In this document: piece by piece, positions 61,822 to 64,000 of the stretch
Position numbering within the stretch: position 1 is the stretch's first letter
Layout: every line of letters begins with the position of its first letter
Source of the DNA: Serripes groenlandicus
Lineage: Eukaryota > Mollusca > Bivalvia > Cardiida > Cardiidae
Length of the DNA: 64,000 nucleotides
Assembly: GCA_031761405.1 (NCBI GenBank)
Contig: JASEVX010000001.1
Coordinates: 42,807,587-42,871,586, forward strand
Reading direction: 5' to 3'
The notes under the pieces: model-generated
The model's database searches: none
What the model saw: the letters and a program-made list of their open reading frames with translations, nothing else
What the model was told of the DNA's origin: nothing
Translations under genes and position numbers: made by a program

Positions 61822-64000
61822 TCAGATACCTGTGGCGGGACCGTCGCCGGCGGCCTTCGTTTGTTTAAATAACATCAGCTTTCTATTTCCTCCACAATTA
61901 TTACTCACAACGAGCGCGTCATTGGCTACTGAAATAGCAATACAATATGGCGACTTCATGTCAGTAAGTTTGTGATTGCCGATAATAACCCCGTCTAGTG
62001 AAATTCTTACAATGGAATGTGTACCATGGCTACACACGTAGAAACTCCTCGAATTGTCATTTACAAAAACAACACCCCTCGGACATTTAATTATTGTATC
62101 GTCCTTTATAACAGTGGTAGTCTTGTTCTTGGTGTCAACGACACGGAGTTCGTCCATATCACTTAATGTCACGACTAGACAGTCATTCATTCTAGAGTAC
62201 GAGCACCACGCCGCATCGATGTCATAGTTTACGTCAGGAAACTCCCCCGCAATCTGTGATACATTGCCCTGACGTGTTACTTGACGGACTGGTATGTTAT
62301 TATTATAACAACTTACAGTGAATGTATCCTTGTCAATCTCCGATATATCAAAGCATTCTAACTTTGTCTTTGTAGAACTCTGATGAGTTAAAATGTTCTC
62401 TCTATCGACACTGTAACTGTGTATTGATTTACCACTCGTGATAAGAACCTCATCAGTTGTAAGAACTGTCAGACTGAGTGGTTTAAACGATAATTTGCAG
62501 GATATAAGCTGTACTAAACTGTCGTCCATAATCATGCATTCGTCGTTCTTATTATCAACCATGATTATCCTTCCATCAGAGATAAAGCCTAGACCTGTAA
62601 TAAAGAGTTCCTCTTTTCCTTCTTTACTCTTCATGTCTATACATTTCAGCAGTTTTAAATCCATAGTCTTCTTAAAGGCGTTTAATGTCTCCGAAACGAT
62701 TTCCACTTTACCTAGTTTATCACTGGATTCACTGAAATGTGTAAGACTTTCGTCGACATCAAGCTTCATACGAACGGCTTTAGCCTCAACTAAGAGTTCG
62801 TCTACTGACGTCCTGTAAATCGTGCATTGTTGTTTCAGCTTTTCCATGACAACGAACTTGGTTTCAAGAGAACTATTTTGTGTTACTGTATCAATCATGC
62901 TAATTGACCCTTCGAGGGCAGCAGTTAAACGATTACTTTCATCGCGTATTTTGTCCTTTACTGCCTTTACTGACTGCTTCTTGTTTTGAATTTCATCTCT
63001 TATATCTTTTTCAAACTTGTCCAATCGTTCTAAAACTTTCCTTCTGATAATCGTAAGTATGTCCTCTATCTTTGAAATGTCGCTATCAATGTCCTTTTCA
63101 TTCCCCGCCATTGCTGTACAAACGTGTTCTATATTCTGTGTCATGTGTGTCAAATCTTTCTTAATATCCTTGTCATTTACCTCTTTATTGACGTTACGTA
63201 TTTCAACATTATCACACCGTTTGTGTGTTATAATGGCACATGTGGTGCAGCAAAGTTCTTCATGATCTGTGCAGTAATATTTTATTAATTTATTGTGTTG
63301 ATGACAGTGCAGTAAGCGCGTAAAATCAAATATTTGTTTACCTTCTTCATGTGAATCAATATATTTCATTTTGTGTTCTTTCATAATGCTGAACCGTTTG
63401 TGAGCTGCTACACAATCATCACACTGAAATTTATCACACGAAACACAGAACATACTAGCTTTATGCGATTCATTGTTTTCTATGCATGATTGGCATAAAG
63501 GGTTGTCTTCATGATCTGTGCAGTAATATTTTATTAATTTATTGTGTTGATGACAGTGCAGTAAGCGCGTAAAATCAAATATTTGTTTACCTTCTTCATG
63601 TGAATCAATATATTTCATTTTGTGTTCTTTCATAATGCTGAACCGTTTGTGAGCTGCTACACAATCATCACACTGAAATTTATCACACGAAACACAGAAC
63701 ATACTAGCTTTATGCGATTCATTGTTTTCTATGCATGATTGGCATAAAGGGTTGTCTTCATGATCTGTGCAGTAATATTTTATTAATTTATTGTGTTGAT
63801 GACAGTGCAGTAAGCGCGTAAAATCAAATATTTGTTTACCTTCTTCATGTGAATCAATATATTTCATTTTGTGTTCTTTCATAATGCTGAACCGTTTGTG
63901 AGCTGCTACACAATCATCACACTGAAATTTATCACACGAAACACAGAACATACTAGCTTTATGCGATTCATTGTTTTCTATGCATGATTGGCATAAAGGG
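61822..64000 (-). CDS. B-box / coiled-coil / beta-propeller (TRIM-like) protein, 5' end outside window
   Basis: A single exon runs off the right edge, so the start codon is not in view; the Met at 63951 lies inside a repeat. The stop is at 61822-61824. In order: repeated blocks with a B-box-1-like zinc motif (CVSCDKFQCDDCVAAHKRF...H) and a B-box-2-like motif (CHQHNKLIKYYCTDHE). The last block ends in a complete B-box 2 (CTDHEELCCTTCAIITHKRC). A coiled coil follows (KDIKKDLTHM through KAVKDKIRDESNRL), then about 330 residues of beta-propeller-like repeats (GLGFISDGRIIMVDNKN, RGVVFVNDNSRSFYVCSHG). Such genes are greatly expanded in bivalves; those with a RING act as ubiquitin ligases, often in immunity. 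Whether this one has a RING cannot be seen. Confidence 0.88.
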   Translation of the reverse strand, partial: PLCQSCIENNESHKASMFCVSCDKFQCDDCVAAHKRFSIMKEHKMKYIDSHEEGKQIFDFTRLLHCHQHNKLIKYYCTDHEDNPLCQSCIENNESHKASMFCVSCDKFQCDDCVAAHKRFSIMKEHKMKYIDSHEEGKQIFDFTRLLHCHQHNKLIKYYCTDHEDNPLCQSCIENNESHKASMFCVSCDKFQCDDCVAAHKRFSIMKEHKMKYIDSHEEGKQIFDFTRLLHCHQHNKLIKYYCTDHEELCCTTCAIITHKRCDNVEIRNVNKEVNDKDIKKDLTHMTQNIEHVCTAMAGNEKDIDSDISKIEDILTIIRRKVLERLDKFEKDIRDEIQNKKQSVKAVKDKIRDESNRLTAALEGSISMIDTVTQNSSLETKFVVMEKLKQQCTIYRTSVDELLVEAKAVRMKLDVDESLTHFSESSDKLGKVEIVSETLNAFKKTMDLKLLKCIDMKSKEGKEELFITGLGFISDGRIIMVDNKNDECMIMDDSLVQLISCKLSFKPLSLTVLTTDEVLITSGKSIHSYSVDRENILTHQSSTKTKLECFDISEIDKDTFTVSCYNNNIPVRQVTRQGNVSQIAGEFPDVNYDIDAAWCSYSRMNDCLVVTLSDMDELRVVDTKNKTTTVIKDDTIIKCPRGVVFVNDNSRSFYVCSHGTHSIVRISLDGVIIGNHKLTDMKSPYCIAISVANDALVVSNNCGGNRKLMLFKQTKAAGDGPATGI
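63258..64000 (-). repeat. 249-bp coding tandem repeat (about 3 units, continuing beyond window)
   Basis: CTTCATGATCTGTGCAGTAA recurs at 63258, 63507 and 63756, exactly 249 bp (83 codons) apart, so the frame is kept. By eye the units are identical. Each unit joins the first half of B-box 2 to the segment before B-box 1 (CTDHEDNPLCQSCIENNE), so the complete B-box 2 remains only in the last unit. Confidence 0.93.

Overview
This is animal (eukaryotic) DNA: AT-rich, with intron-split genes bounded by GT/AG splice sites and introns packed with short non-autonomous transposons. Single-exon B-box/TRIM-like genes and the repeat style (TTAA-flanked MITEs, elements ending in GGCCCTCTTGTT) fit a bivalve mollusc. 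A dreissenid mussel is my guess from repeat style only. I could not run any search.

Layout. (1) 2395-6124, + strand: the last two coding exons of a PDZ protein of the periaxin/AHNAK2 type; its 5' part is outside the window or not recognised. (2) 24369 down to 10833, - strand: an eight-exon gene that I rebuilt exon by exon. Every splice phase agrees and it gives 296 aa. Its N-terminal half is a Rossmann domain of the 3-hydroxyacyl-CoA dehydrogenase/lambda-crystallin family with the catalytic Ser, His and Asn replaced. Its C-terminus is a C3HC4 RING finger in place of the dehydrogenase C-terminal domain. This is the most novel object here. (3) 24734-50055, + strand: an eleven-exon calmodulin-lysine N-methyltransferase gene (CAMKMT), 322 aa. 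It starts head-to-head with gene 2 and 364 bp away from it, so the two may share a promoter. (4) 50056-61821: no gene seen. It holds a 45-bp minisatellite, a diverged segmental duplication, a decayed Ty3/gypsy retrotransposon and MITEs. (5) 61822-64000, - strand: the 3' part of an intronless B-box/coiled-coil/beta-propeller (TRIM-like) gene whose B-box region is repeated in apparently identical 249-bp blocks running off the window.

Repeats dominate the rest. The main family is a roughly 95-245 bp MITE with TTAA at both ends (TTAACCCTTTCCC...GGGAAAGGGTTAA) and an inner hairpin around AAATTGCTC/GAGCAATTT. It occurs dozens of times, often within 12-40 bp of exon edges. Other families are a GAGCCGTTC...CTGCGTAATG MITE, a TTAACTCTTTCAGCGCC MITE, long-hairpin and foldback-like elements, and a family ending in GGCCCTCTTGTT that is nested three deep at 38.3-42.8 kb. 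No transposase gene is visible, so all of these look non-autonomous.
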